NCBI RefSeq assembly: GCF_028453695.1
Contig: NC_135775.1
Location: 15,906,545-15,970,544 of the forward strand
Direction of reading: 5' to 3'
DNA from: Augochlora pura
Taxonomy: Eukaryota > Arthropoda > Insecta > Hymenoptera > Halictidae
DNA length: 64,000 nucleotides
Positions 1 to 11,983 of this stretch are shown here, one piece after another. A model generated the notes under the pieces. The model was not told the DNA's origin. It worked only from the letters and a program-made list of their open reading frames with translations, and did not search any database. The first letter of the stretch is position 1. Every line of letters starts with the position of its first letter. A program made the position numbers and the translations under genes.

Positions 1-3000
1 ACAAATTCACGTGTTCAGTGCAGGGCCGGCTAACAATATAACGACTCCTTAAGAGAGTGGACCATTTAGAACATTAAATAACAAGAACTTTTAAATGTCA
101 TATTTTAATGTTGAACAATGATAAATAATTTCGTTTTAATTTAATGCATAAAAGAATAGGTTGAACTTATCATTGTTGAACCTGTAAATTCGACGATCTA
201 GGGTTAGTTCCGTCTCCGGGTTCCATCCCCGTTCACTGACTCGTCTCGTTGGATAACTAGTATAGTTGTAACAATATTATCTATTCTAAACACAGAGACA
301 TTGTACGATATGTATTCTAGTATACACTGCAGCTCTGACTAAATGATGTTGCCGAATGTTTAAAAAATTATCCACTAATAGAGACACATATAATAGATTT
401 AGAGAAATCACACTGATTTCTCGAAGTATACATATGACCATCGAAATGGAACAAAGTTTCATTACTGCACAGTAATGCGACTATAGAAGCGAAACGAAAT
501 ACATAAAACGTTTGCCTATGCTTCGACGAACTGGGTCCTGGCGATTCGCTGTCTTCCATCCTAAAACGACTATAAAAACACCACATTTAACTAACATTTA
601 TCTACTTAACGCTAAAGACACCATAAATACATAGGATATCCTAGAATTCGCGTTACACCCAGTAAGGGATGTTTCCCAACGGCAATTGAAGTAACGTTTT
701 TCTTACTGAAAATGCTGTTAACGAATTTGTTAAAGAATTATTAATAAAAAAGCATGAACGAATTTCTCTTGTACTCTAATTGACTTTTTTTTTTAACAGG
801 GTAAGTATGTTAATTACTGTGCCACAAACTTCCCCTGATTTGCGTGGTCTCAGACGAATTTTATTTATATTTAAAAACAATATGATTAAATTACAGATCT
901 TAAATTTTCTTAAATAAAATGTGATCTGTAGTTTTAACGACGAAATCAAACGTAAGACCCTATAAAATGTGGAAAGTAATCTGATAATAATGGTTTGATG
1001 TATTTTTGGCTTGATTTGATTAAAACATTACTTACGAAACATATTGCAAATAAAGATGAAAAGCGATGCTTTCCAACATAAAAAATAAACTACTAAATTC
1101 ATAAAGTTCGACTAAATGACAGAAAAACAAAAATAAGTATAATATATCAACTTCGTAGATATATTTAATTAATTGAAGTAATTCAGTAACTGAAACAAAT
1201 TTACGTCCTGTTTCTATTTTATTGTGCACTGTAACTGGATTAAGTATTCATGTCTTTTTCGATGCGTGCGTTGATTACTGAGTGAGCTCTCTCATAGCAA
1301 GCCATGTGTTACATTTAAGCTTACCTTCTTGGTTCGTGGAATGTGTGTAAGCTACACGTACTACATTTTCTTTCCTTTTCAAATAATATCGCAGCAACTA
1401 ACTTTCCATCTTTTTAAGGACACGTTAACGCTCTCTTAAATATTCTGTGGTTTTTATATATTTCAATTATGAAAAACATCGCACTTACATAAAAAAACAT
1501 TAACATGTAATTTAAATGTTTCAAGAAGAGTTATCAAAATTTGATAAAGAAAAAGTTACTACAAAAATTAGCTCTGGGATTGGCCCTTTCAGGGTAGAAC
1601 GTAATTTTTGGAACATCCTGTATTTACCAAGTAATACTAAATTACACTTTATTTCACCCTAGAACCACGCATGTTTGTATGTCTTTGATGCTTTGGAAGT
1701 CTCAAATTATAAATGGACTTAAAAGAAATAAATAAAAATCCATACTTGCTAGAATCTGATTTGGAGTCTTTATTGTGATACTGGCTAGTGATTATAAGCC
1801 AAGAAGTTAATGTAACATTCTATATAAAAAAAAATTCACTAGAAAGCATTAATCAAAGAACAAGATGTTTTGTAATGTCGATTACAGAGTCTAAACGACA
1901 TTTTATCTGTAATTGATTTTCGATATTTCTGATTTATCCGACCGGAAAAGACAAAGATTGATGTGCGCCTGCTTAGAAAATATATAAGCAATATTTCTAT
2001 TATTCTCGAGATTCTAGGTCCGTAAGAATAATATTCAATAATAATAAATCATGCAGATTTCCCAGCAATCTTTTATTAATTTCAACCGAACTGTAATTGT
2101 TAAATAACGAGTGTGTGGTTCTAGAGTAAAATAATGAAGGGTGTAACAACTTCACGCGTAGATGTAGCAGATCTAATATGGAGTTGAAATATCCACTAAT
2201 TATGCTAACAGATACTCGCTAACATTAATACTCTAATTAAACAGTTTCACGGTGATAAATGTAGGAAATGAATATTTTTTCAACGAATCTTCGTTGTCTA
2301 AAACATTCTTATCACTTTGACAGATTCAGTTATTTGCAATTTTTTAGAGACTTTTATCGGAAGTATTAAACAATTTCTGTTTTTGCTAGTTTTCCATTCG
2401 TTGGCGTGAAGATGTTATTTATATTAAGTAATAGATTTATTTTCTATTTCGTTTTTTATAAATTAGGATAGACATTGAAAGCTGTTAGGTTGACCATTAC
2501 CGACGGCGGAAGAAATTATTCATTTAAATCATAAACAATTCAAAGGCTTGATTAAAACTCCTATAGAAATTATTGTTACGTTAAAATATGAAAGCAATAA
2601 TAGAAAGACTGCTTGATAATTCTATAAAGATCGATTTAAAACCTGTATTATGAGAAAGAATGGTATATTTCGGTTATTAAAATGCCTTTCGGGTAAAGAA
2701 TTTAATAAAACAAACTCACATGTATTAAATGTTGATCAAGATCTATATATACACCACCAGCAAAATAACTCGTTATTGATTGACTTTATCAATATATGTC
2801 ACAAATAGTATTGTAGAAATCTAATTAAATGACGAGTATTTTTCAATATTTCTATTCAATATAATATAAACACTAAACTGGTCAACCAAAGATCGTCATG
2901 TTATAGGTTATATAATCAATTTGACAATTTTGCGAGAATTGTAGTGTTATGAGATTTTCGAATTACAGACGTTCTATTAGATACGGATACATGAAAGAAG

Positions 3001-3669
3001 CAGATTGTTCCATATTGTCTTCTTGCATGATCACCCTGCGTAACAAACGAACGTATAATTACAATCATCTAAAATCTATGAAACTAGAATCTAAAACTAT
3101 CTTGTAGAAATCTTTCACCAGACGAAACAACATACTCACATCGAGACACCAACGTGACACTTTACCAGCATGATAAACTACGTCAGGCCTGGGCAACTGG
3201 TGCTTGCCGAGCAACCGACGCACGGATACATTTGCATGTAATCCCTAAGATAAATTTCCATTACCCTCACCTTCCAATATTGTAGTATAGTAAACTTTAG
3301 CACTGAATTTTGATCGCATGTTTACAATTGTAAATTACGAAACACCTTTCGTCTGCAGATAAAATGCAGTCTTGAAAATTTGCTAATTCACTATTTTCAA
3401 TTCATTATTATCCATAGGAGGGGTCAATCAATTTAGACAAAATTTTCAATATGAGTAAAATAAAAATTTGAATTAGAGGTTTTAATAAAAATACTCTCGA
3501 AAGTGTCTCAAAAGTTACTCAAAATCGGAAAATGAGGTGTTCCTGAAGTCATTTAAAGTAACTTGTTTACGAGTTATTAATGAAAAACACTGACAAATGA
3601 GGATGAGATCAGCTGACATGAGGCAACCTAGCTAAATAGTGGAATTGACTCGGTCAATTTTATCGTTAG
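1..3669. other. Intergenic sequence downstream of Nplp1
   Basis: AT-rich sequence with no supported gene on either strand; the longest open frames are 65-72 codons and look random. It holds one end of a dispersed repeat (about 3522-3650) and nothing else I can name. Confidence 0.6.
3522..3650 (+). repeat. Dispersed repeat, copy 1 (shared with 56.3 kb)
   Basis: The stretch around GTCATTTAAAGTAACTT, then GAGTTATTAA and a TGACxAATxA motif, recurs in the same order and spacing at 56291-56450, with substitutions and indels. The shared block ends near GTGGAAxTG in both. The class is unknown; no open frame runs through it. Confidence 0.6.
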
Positions 3670-3687
3670 CCGAATATTGCTGAAACG

Positions 3688-3693
3688 TTTATT
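3688..3693 (-). terminator. Candidate Nplp1 polyadenylation signal
   Basis: AATAAA on the minus strand, the first one met downstream of the 4252 stop. It would give a 3' UTR of about 0.57 kb. The hexamer is common in AT-rich DNA, so support is weak. Confidence 0.3.
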
Positions 3694-4251
3694 GAAATCG
3701 GTTAACTCGTTTCTGCGACAAAAGATTTCAATGAAACCCTGCAGCTTAGGTGACAAAGTTCTGTAAAACAGTGAGGATCTTCATTGCATTCCGTAGCAGA
3801 ATATGAGTGTAAAGAACGAGCCGTCTATGAATCACAAGCTGCGCCAGTTGCTCAAGCTTGATCTACGTAAAACAGATATAAAAGTTGAATAAGAAATACA
3901 TCCGATGAACGCATGACATGTGAAATGATAACGGCAGCTGTATGTCGCGACCTACTAGAACTGTACCTTCTTTCGCCCCTAATATCCAAAGGATCTCCCT
4001 CTAATAGGGTACCCTCTCGCAAGGTACGCGCATGCTTCTTGCACCATTTTGGGTTTCGATGCCTTTGTTTCGACTCATTTTTCTTTCCTGGTGATTATCG
4101 AGTACATTTTCGTAGTTTCTACAGCGTTGGTACAGTGACAGCATAATGACGTTGCGTGACAGGGTGACAGAACGATGACAGAAGAGATGCGAAGAGAGGG
4201 GAAGTGAGACATATAGAGAGACAAAGAGATTGAGACGGAGCAGGTGGGAAC

Positions 4252-4421
4252 CTAGTTGTCTGACCTGCTAACTAGATACCGGGGTGATCGCGAAAATCGT
4301 GGGGCCCTTAAAGATGAAAGCCAACCAAGTCGTGCCGCCGCTGCGATGTGTCTTTTACTTGCTCGAAATGTTTCTGGGTACTGGGACTGTTCTACCTTCG
4401 GCTGCATCTCTGGCAGAGAAC
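4252..4421 (-). CDS. Nplp1: Nplp1 terminal exon: HIAAAARLGW peptide and stop
   Basis: This exon contains SKR followed by HIAAAARLGWLSSLR, then RFSRSPRYLVSRSDN and a TAG stop at 4254-4252. The KR-flanked xIxxxARLGWL stretch fits the C-terminal NPLP1 peptide of other insects. Two acceptors keep the phase set by exon 4: gaatgtcag (exon starting at 4427, adding ETG) and gaaacag (starting at 4421). An in-frame TGA just upstream shows the exon cannot begin earlier in this frame. A 100-N gap lies only about 60 nt upstream. Linkage to exon 4 across 6.5 kb is inferred from phase, strand and peptide type; an extra exon between them is possible. Confidence 0.7.
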
Positions 4422-4485
4422 CTGTTTCTGACATTCACAGACAACGCTGATTTTGCCGCCCACTTCTGGATTCATCACGTTCATT

Positions 4486-4585
4486 NNNNNNNNNNNNNNN
4501 NNNNNNNNNNNNNNNNNNNNNNNNNNNNNNNNNNNNNNNNNNNNNNNNNNNNNNNNNNNNNNNNNNNNNNNNNNNNNNNNNNNNN
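4486..4585. other. Assembly gap (100 N)
   Basis: Exactly 100 N, the usual placeholder for a gap of unknown size. It sits 60 nt upstream of the last Nplp1 exon, so exon sequence may be missing here. Confidence 0.99.
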
Positions 4586-4633
4586 TAAATCGCAGTTTCG
4601 TCGGTTAATACAAATTTCAAGTCACACGTTGAT

Positions 4634-4825
4634 TTAATTTGTCAGTGACCGATCTTCTTTGTCCTTGCTTCGAGCATTAGACGTTTCAACGTGATTCCCT
4701 GCTGCGACAAAGCTATCGTCTCTGATTCGCGTGTAATCACCTCGGAGATTAGCCGAAAGTAAGCTGAAATCGTCTGGACGAGCGTCATAATCCAACACAA
4801 TAGGTCTTGAAACCATGTTAATACG
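4634..4825 (-). other. Open reading segment, possible alternative Nplp1 exon
   Basis: An uninterrupted minus-strand frame reads RPIVLDYDARPDDFSLLSAN and continues acidic and hydrophilic to SLTN and TAA. The composition looks more like protein than most open frames in this window. An in-frame AG with the right phase for exon 4 lies at about 4826 (gtacgag), so it could be an alternative terminal exon, but the pyrimidine tract is poor and no KR-flanked NPLP1 peptide is present. It may equally be chance. It is separated from the accepted last exon by an assembly gap. Confidence 0.25.
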
Positions 4826-4894
4826 TGAGACTCGTACAAAGTTATGTACCTACAACTTAATTTACTTCGAGCAGCGAATAATGTTAGTAATAAC

Positions 4895-5095
4895 TGGACT
4901 CCAGATTTTATGCATTTATGGCAAAAACGGGTGAGTGAGATACGAAGTCACGAAGACATTGTACACATTTAAGAGTCTTGTTATCGTATTTTCAATTCAT
5001 TTAAATTATTCGAAGGAGGAGTACACCACCATTTGTTTACATCTTGTTTTGTGGAACTGAACAATTTTTACTTTTCATAAAATTCCACAGTTTAT
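4895..5095. repeat. MITE, GACTGCAGATTTTATGCA family, copy a
   Basis: The left end reads GGACTCCAGATTTTATGCA. The right end, reverse complemented, is CTGTGGAATTTTATGAAAAG. The ends are imperfect inverted repeats about 200 bp apart with no coding capacity, which is the structure of a small non-autonomous DNA transposon. It lies just upstream, on the plus map, of the possible Nplp1 alternative exon. Confidence 0.6.
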
Positions 5096-6668
5096 ACATT
5101 TATGGCGTGAGCAAATTTGTGAAATGCTAAGAAGCATTAATATCAACTAAAATTAATAGTATCTTTAGTTTTTATGAGCTGCAATGACGCTTTTAATCGA
5201 TCATAACTCTACTTTTGAAAGCTAAACATTGAAAATTGCATAGTAAGTAGTAATTGCATAAAAATTCACGATTTCATATCTGGATATTATTCCACGTTTC
5301 CTAACTTTTTTCTACGTTAAAAAATTAAACAATCGACACCATTTTTACAGCAATATTTATTCCATCCGCCACGATAAATTTTAAATCTCTAGTTTCATTT
5401 TCATTAATCAAATTACTCCGATAGTATAGGAATTTATAGGGTTAATTTTCAATACTTAATGTGACTATATTCCTGACTACTATTTTGGACAACATATTTC
5501 TACTGCGTTATCTATTAAGCCGAACATTTTAATTACCGAAAATATCCAAAAATTATTGTTCTTTTTTTAAATGTTAAAAACAACTGCTTTGTCAACAGTG
5601 TCCGACTTTCTACTTTGAATTTAACAACGGTGATAACTAAACTGCGGATTTCTATTCGAGTTCACATTTTTGTGAGCTTTTTCATAAACCTCTGAAAAAG
5701 GAAATAATTTTTTACACCTGCTAGAAAATTCCCTGTGGCGACCGTTCATACTGTAATAAAATAATAGTAACATAATTAACTTCTGTTAATATGGGCATTC
5801 GATTGTATTTTAAAAGCTTGCATATAATGGTAACATATTCGAACTCGGCAAAATGAAAAAACATGAGGGCATCGATTCTCATAAAAATCGTGCGAAGCGA
5901 TGCACGCGGCAAACTATATCTGCGGAAAGGTACCACTGTGCGTCGACGTGTCATCACGTTCGGTGTTACAGTTCACTGTGTTTCACAACCGTTCTGGATT
6001 CATATCCCGAGGATTTAATTCTTCGCAGTCATCGCCTGGTTACAAGGAGCACAGGGTGCACCGGAGGATAGCACGTGTCGTGATTGTAGTTTATGGGGAG
6101 CTGATTGCAGAAGCGTGGGACGGTTGCAGGATTGCATATGGGTTCAGCCACTAGTCCCGTCAGTATTCGCCGGCGTGCACGCTTACGTATCCACCGCAGT
6201 GTCAGTGTTTCGTTTCATAATCATTAAGATATGCATTATCCCTCTAATGATGAGCAGCGCTGTGCAATACCGTGTCCGATCGTGGACTCCGCGGTTCATT
6301 TTTGTTGCTTTGGTAGCATACATATACGCTTCACGTAAAATACCTTTCCGTAAAACTCCTTCGGTCGCGGTACTGATTAAAGTGAAATCGTAAACGTATG
6401 CTTCCAGCTGGATCAATCGTTGTCATTTACTGGTTTCTGTTCATTAATTTTTTAGAAAAGAGACTATTCTTTCGTAAGAAAGATTAATAGTTTTGAAAAT
6501 TATGGAATGTGAAGTTAACGAGAACGTGTATTTACGATTTAACCGAACGATGTTCGTTCTGTCAATGCGCTATAGTTTAGGAAATATTAATTATTTTATT
6601 ATTCGCACGGAATGAATTCCCCAACAGAAGAAACCCATAACTATCGAATAACGGATAAGACATAACTA

Positions 6669-6927
6669 TACTGCGAATTGTATGCATTTATGGTAAAATC
6701 AAGTAGATGTAATTCAAAGCAATGGAAAGAATACAAGAACTTTTAAATGTGAATGTATTACTTTTAATGAAATATACCATTTAATTGTTATCAAACAATA
6801 CACGTTAGTTATTTTTAGAACTCAGTAGGTTTAATATTAAAGAAAGAGTGAACTTGATATTCAATTCCCATTTGTTGCAATTGATATACATACAATTTTT
6901 ATTTTGCATAAACTTCCACAGTCTTGA
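6669..6927. repeat. MITE, GACTGCAGATTTTATGCA family, copy b
   Basis: Left end ACTGCGAATTGTATGCATTT; the right end reverse complemented is GACTGTGGAAGTTTATGCAA. Same architecture as copies at 4.9, 9.35, 26.97, 44.0 and 46.6 kb. It lies inside Nplp1 intron 4. Confidence 0.6.
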
Positions 6928-8839
6928 CATAACTATTAGACAATTAGTAGGCAGGAAATCTAAATCTACATTAAATTGAATAATATATCATTACATATTT
7001 TGATATATTATATATTTTACAATCGTATATACATATTAATAACTAGCATTTTTATTTCATTTCCATTACGAAGAAGCTTTCGTGATTTTTGCCAGATATC
7101 TTCATATCAGCCATTTATTATATTTGTTTCACACCATGTGGAAATGCACGTAGAAATAGCTGGAATGTAAACAGTCGTGTAAATTAACAAAGACTAATAA
7201 CATTTTTGTTTTATAATAAAAAGTTAGAAAACATGAATTTTCCTTTTCTTTTCTCATTCCAACCAATTGCAATTTCGGCAAAAAATTTTATAGATATTGC
7301 CTACTAAACTAGATTCTGCAACATCTAAAAATGACCAGAACATTTGACCGAATTATTAAGATGTTCTTGAAAGCTATTTAAATGTATTAGTTCCTACACC
7401 TAAAAGTGGAAATTAAAAGCTAAGTAAACAATTTCATTGTCGTCAGGAATCACAGACGTTTCTGTCGTTGAACATCCTAGAATCATTTGTCACTTTGTAT
7501 AAAAGGGGACAAAGAGACAATTTAGTGAAATGTTAGAAAATCAGAGTAGCAACTCTCCGGAGCAACTTCCATCATCGGTGAACAGAGAAATCTTTCAATT
7601 TTGAATGTTGGTCGTCAGTCCCAAGAGTGACTTCCAAAGGACATATTGAACGTCGACAAACTTGACAAGATCTTCAGGCACCTGCGCCTCAAATGATCAA
7701 TCGGTCTGCCGGGAACGAGAGACCAAGAGTCTGTAAAGACAGATATAGAAAGGTATCTGCATTTCTGTGACGTAGAAAACTGGATATTGTTCGTGGAAAT
7801 ATCAAATATTCTTATTACAGTGTGCGCCACGATTTCTTAACACGTCGAGTGCAAAGCTAATTTTGCTTGACGTTCCGTGCAAGCAAAGTCAATCCCCAGG
7901 GACTGACAGTGGACTTCGCGTCGGTCGAAATCTATGCGTACGACTAAAAATATCAAAGTTAATAAATAAATGTAATTTTAATAGAAAAATGATCTCTTCT
8001 CAACATGTTCTGTGACGAACTATTTTTACTCGACTCTACACACTGGCCATTTGACATTTTACTAAAACTTGATATATTACACGTAATTATTAATTATCGT
8101 ATATATAAAAATGAAAAAAAACTTATTACAAGCCATTCTACTGGATAAACCTAATGTAAACTGTCTAAACAATTTTGTAACGCATTGAATAAACATAAAA
8201 GGATGTAGCGTCGATGGTGCACGTGGTACGGAACGTATTAAAGAGAATTAACAAATTTTATTCTTAAATGAAATTTGCAACAGAATTAAAAAATTTTATG
8301 ATGATCTAAATTCTGTCTACTAAAACAAATCTTTTCACTTTTTCTAACTGATTGCAAGAACGCCGGCTGAACAGAAAGTTCACTATCAATCCCTGTTGAT
8401 TAACGTCGCAAAAAGCAAGTTAATGTTAAACCTACCAGGCGATAATGGATCGAATCCAATTCGATTTTGTAAAGTTCTTATTATAAAATCTATTCCAAGA
8501 ATCTAATTCATTCAAGCATTTCTCATAAAAGAGGCTTTAGTGCAGAGACATAAAATAAAACAATGGCGGTCTTAATGGTAGGTTTAGCGTCCATTTTAGA
8601 AGAAAACAAAATAAATCACGAGAATACGTAAACTCGAATAAACTGTTATCATTATTAATAGATTACAATACAATTATTCGAAGAATCCATCTTTTTCAGC
8701 GCTGGTTGAAATTAAAAATTATAAAAGGAGAAATTATCTACTTTCTGTATTATTTTATGGCCTTCGATTATGTCCATATCACTATGTATTCATATAATAA
8801 ATCATAACATAAAAATTATATAGATCATAAATTAAAGAT

Positions 8840-8880
8840 ATTCTTTTTATTCTTCTTCTTCTTCTTTTCTTCATCTTCTA
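8840..8880. repeat. TTC/CTT simple repeat
   Basis: Pyrimidine-only run of TTC and CTT units within Nplp1 intron 4. Confidence 0.85.
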
Positions 8881-9353
8881 TTTTGTGTAATTGACTATTG
8901 AAAATTTTTATTTCAATAGTTAGTAAATATTTCTTCAACCCACCTCTGTGTTCATAAAAACTTACAGGAATGGCGTCCGGTTTACATAGAGTCGACCAAA
9001 AACATATGTTCATATTCTAGAAAACTGCATTAAAAAGGTATAGAAAACGTGTAGGAAAATGAAAGTTTTATATATAAACTGATGATTCTTATTTTTTTAT
9101 TGTGTTTACCTATCGACATAGTCTTATATATAAAACTTTCCTTTTTTATAGATTTTTAATTTGCAGACACGAGAACTGAGTATGTTTTTATACTGATTAT
9201 ATGAAAAGATATGACAGTTAACGAGGAAGTATGAATTTATTCATTCAAAATAAGGTGAAAATTAAAACAGTAGTGCATATCACCGATCAGGTAGTCTCGA
9301 AATATTATAAAAGGATAGGAACTCATTATTATTTATTAATAAGAACCAACTAC

Positions 9354-9519
9354 TCGACTACCGATTTTATACATTCTTGATAAATGCATGTGAAAAAATT
9401 TAAAACTACTTTCGTTCCAATAAAATCGTTAAAAAAAGCAAATCGTTCTTAATTGCTTCTGGCTTTTTACATGCGTTCCAGAACATTATTATTTTACATA
9501 AAAATCCGCTGTCTACTAA
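9354..9519. repeat. MITE, GACTGCAGATTTTATGCA family, copy c
   Basis: Left end CGACTACCGATTTTATACAT; the right end reverse complemented is GACAGCGGATTTTTATGTAA. A shorter internal region than other copies. It lies inside Nplp1 intron 4. Confidence 0.5.
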
Positions 9520-10178
9520 TTGTACGTGTTATATCGACTTCGTCGGTTAAATTCTCCGAATAGAAGTTCTCGATAACAAAAATTAGCATTCTCGGCCAAG
9601 CTTTTTCAAATGCAGCGGGTCACAATGCGCGCAGTTTGTACCGAAGCTAGGAGAGACGTTTGACAAACTCGAACACCTCGTAAAATTAATCGTTGTCGAA
9701 ATCACGCCCCCCGGGTTCCACGCGAGCAAATTGTTAGGCACTATGGATGCGCCAGTAGGAGGGTAAACTGTCTCGACTATGCGACACCAAGGAACTTGTC
9801 ACAATATGTAAATGCATGAGTAATAGTGCTCGTTCTCTTTCCAGAAACCTGTGGCCAAAAAAGGTTGAACGGGCCGCGCCCCCTCACCACGCAGGAAAAG
9901 GGGTGAACCGGCAACAATTAGATATAACACCATCCCCCGGGAGCATTTCCACGAGCAGCGAACTCCGTCCTTCAAAATTTCCGATATTTCGACGACGAAA
10001 CTTGTGCCTCGAGGGAATGAATCAATATCGGCAATAAACGAGAGCCAGATGTTAAAGTGTCGACCTGAACAAGTTGTCATATTTCTGGCGAGATCACTGG
10101 ATTCAAGGCTAGAGATCACGATCTTGAACGCGTGTATCGAGCATCACGTCCATACACGTGATATCTGTATGAATGTTA

Positions 10179-10193
10179 TTTTTTTTTTTTTTT
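10179..10193 (+). repeat. Poly-T tract
   Basis: Roughly 15 consecutive T, possibly the tail of an old retroposed sequence, though no parent sequence is recognised next to it. Confidence 0.7.
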
Positions 10194-10646
10194 ACGTAAA
10201 CAGTTTTCACCTATATAGAATATTTATTCTGCAAATCTGGATGCATACAATACAGTTGCAACAGCCTTTATACATGTTCATGTGCATATATACAGGTTCT
10301 GCCGTAATTACACTTCCTGCTACGTTCCACACTACTTTACGTTATATTTTTAGCCCGCATGCTTTCAGGGAAGAATATAAAATCCGACAAATCACTGTCG
10401 CGGGCTTTGCAAATATTGCGTTACATGATAGTGGAAGAAAATATTTACGCAACTTCTGAATAAATTTCAACCTCCATGCCATAAATTGGGCATTGATATA
10501 AAACATGTACAATATTTTATCTATTCCTACCGCACGTACAAGTACACAGAAGTGGATCTTTATACGAAATCAAAACTATCTTCGACGATAGCAACAAGAA
10601 GTAGTCAGATAGAAATTTATTTCTTCTTTTTTTAATGATTTTAGTG

Positions 10647-10746
10647 NNNNNNNNNNNNNNNNNNNNNNNNNNNNNNNNNNNNNNNNNNNNNNNNNNNNNN
10701 NNNNNNNNNNNNNNNNNNNNNNNNNNNNNNNNNNNNNNNNNNNNNN
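10647..10746. other. Assembly gap (100 N)
   Basis: Exactly 100 N, about 165 nt downstream of the exon 4 donor of Nplp1. The true gap length is unknown and a further peptide exon could be lost in it. Confidence 0.99.
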
Positions 10747-10910
10747 AGAGAAAACGTAGGGTTTAGAAGTTCTCTGCTGTAGTGGCGGGAGTTCTTTTAC
10801 CCCTTGTATTTGGGGTAGGGTGAGGAAGTTAAAAGGTTTCCGATCGAATCAAATTACGAGACCTCTTAAAGAACAATAACGTAATTATGATTGAGAACCG
10901 TCGTACTTAC

Positions 10911-11372
10911 CCATGAACCTTTTTTCAGTATTCAGATACTGATCGCCCAGCGCCTCCATCATTTCCTCGTAATCGAATCCGTTAGTGTTTTGCATTACTG
11001 GCATCGGGTACTCGTCGGAGAAACTGAACTGTTTATTAGGCCTTCTGTTCGCAGAATCGATCCTTTCGTACAACCCGTCGATCGTCTGCGAATCATTCAG
11101 CTTCTCGTCTCCGTAAACATCGCTGTCGTAATTATTTTGTTGCGCGAGTACCGCGTTCGCGAGCTCTTGAATGTTCGCTAGGTCGTTTCTTGCTTTGAGT
11201 TCGTCAGCCAGCGATCTACCCTGGCGAGAAATGGTTCTCAAGATCACGCTGGTCGGAACGGAGATGCCTCTCTTCAAAGTAATCGGCCAGGCTCCGTTCT
11301 TTGCCAAAGAGGACACGCTTCTTTTTCCGTGCTCCCGCGTCTGATAGTCACCGCCAGTCCGAGATGAGGAAC
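10911..11372 (-). CDS. Nplp1: Nplp1 exon 4: SVSSLAK peptide and NIQELANAVLAQQ region
   Basis: A 462-nt exon with acceptor acaccacag and a strong donor gtaagt. It continues the Gly codon split by intron 3 (G|GT), reads SSSRTGGDYQTREHGKR, then SVSSLAKNGAWPITL before KR, an NPLP1-type peptide. Downstream are RSLADELKARNDLANIQELA and NAVLAQQ, a segment seen in bee NPLP1 precursors, then an acidic spacer with NRRPNKQFSF and a final TEKRFMG that is cut by the splice donor in phase 1. KRFMG at the exon edge suggests that another processed peptide begins here and continues in the next exon. GC content is well above the flanking introns. Confidence 0.9.
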
Positions 11373-11983
11373 CTGTGGTGTTGTTTTCATTATAAATTGG
11401 TATAATTGGATGATCGAATGATGCGAGGGAATCTATAGTTCATTTATCGAATGATTGAATAAAATATGAAACATTAAAGTTAATTCAAAACGGTAATTAT
11501 ATACTTTAACAATTTCCTACTGATCTTTATAACCTTGAAGTATGCTCGCAAGATCATCGTATATCTAGACTACCTTCCTTAGAAACCATAATGCCTGAAT
11601 ATTCTTACCAATGTTCGATAGACGGATGTTTCTAGATAATACAGTGATCTTTAAGATATTTTTTTAATATAAATAATACAGAAAGGTGCGAGCGTGTTCC
11701 TATTACGGAACATTGTTTCATATTCCATGTCCTTATTTTAGAACGCCCATTTGAGATGCCCGATCCAAAATAGAGACATCGAATACGAAACTCGGATGCC
11801 AATTGTTTTACAAAGCACAATGATCAGATTGATGTGAATACATGAACAGTATAGTCTTATTTAGAAACACCGATATTCGAATAAATATTTTTTACAGCTG
11901 ATTATTTCATCTGCGTGAGTCAACTTATAAAGAAGAATGTTAAAAAATATAGATTATATTTTTATTAGAATTATATACAGTAC

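Larger units (their letters stand above)
4910..10600. other. Nplp1 intron 4, non-coding content
   Basis: Apart from three MITE copies, a TTC-rich run and a poly-T run, no gene is visible. Several stretches (about 5.87-6.42, 7.44-7.96 and 9.55-10.13 kb) have more G and C than the rest and short open frames on both strands, but none gives a protein I recognise or a peptide with flanking KR sites. They could be conserved regulatory DNA. Confidence 0.4.

Noticed and set aside
185..245. tRNA-like sequence (CCGGGTTCCATCCCCG)
   Set aside because: It recalls a T-arm but no acceptor stem, D-arm or anticodon arm could be paired around it.
4284..4637. Plus-strand open frame spanning the 100-N gap
   Set aside because: It is open only because N codons cannot be stops, and it is antisense to the Nplp1 terminal exon.
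9799..10119. 106-codon minus-strand frame in Nplp1 intron 4
   Set aside because: No KR-flanked peptide, no recognisable domain and no plausible splice phase to exon 4; overlapping frames exist on the other strand.
10004..10459. 151-codon plus-strand frame
   Set aside because: It runs through a poly-T tract (six Phe in a row) and repetitive AT-rich DNA; low-complexity translation with no family resemblance.
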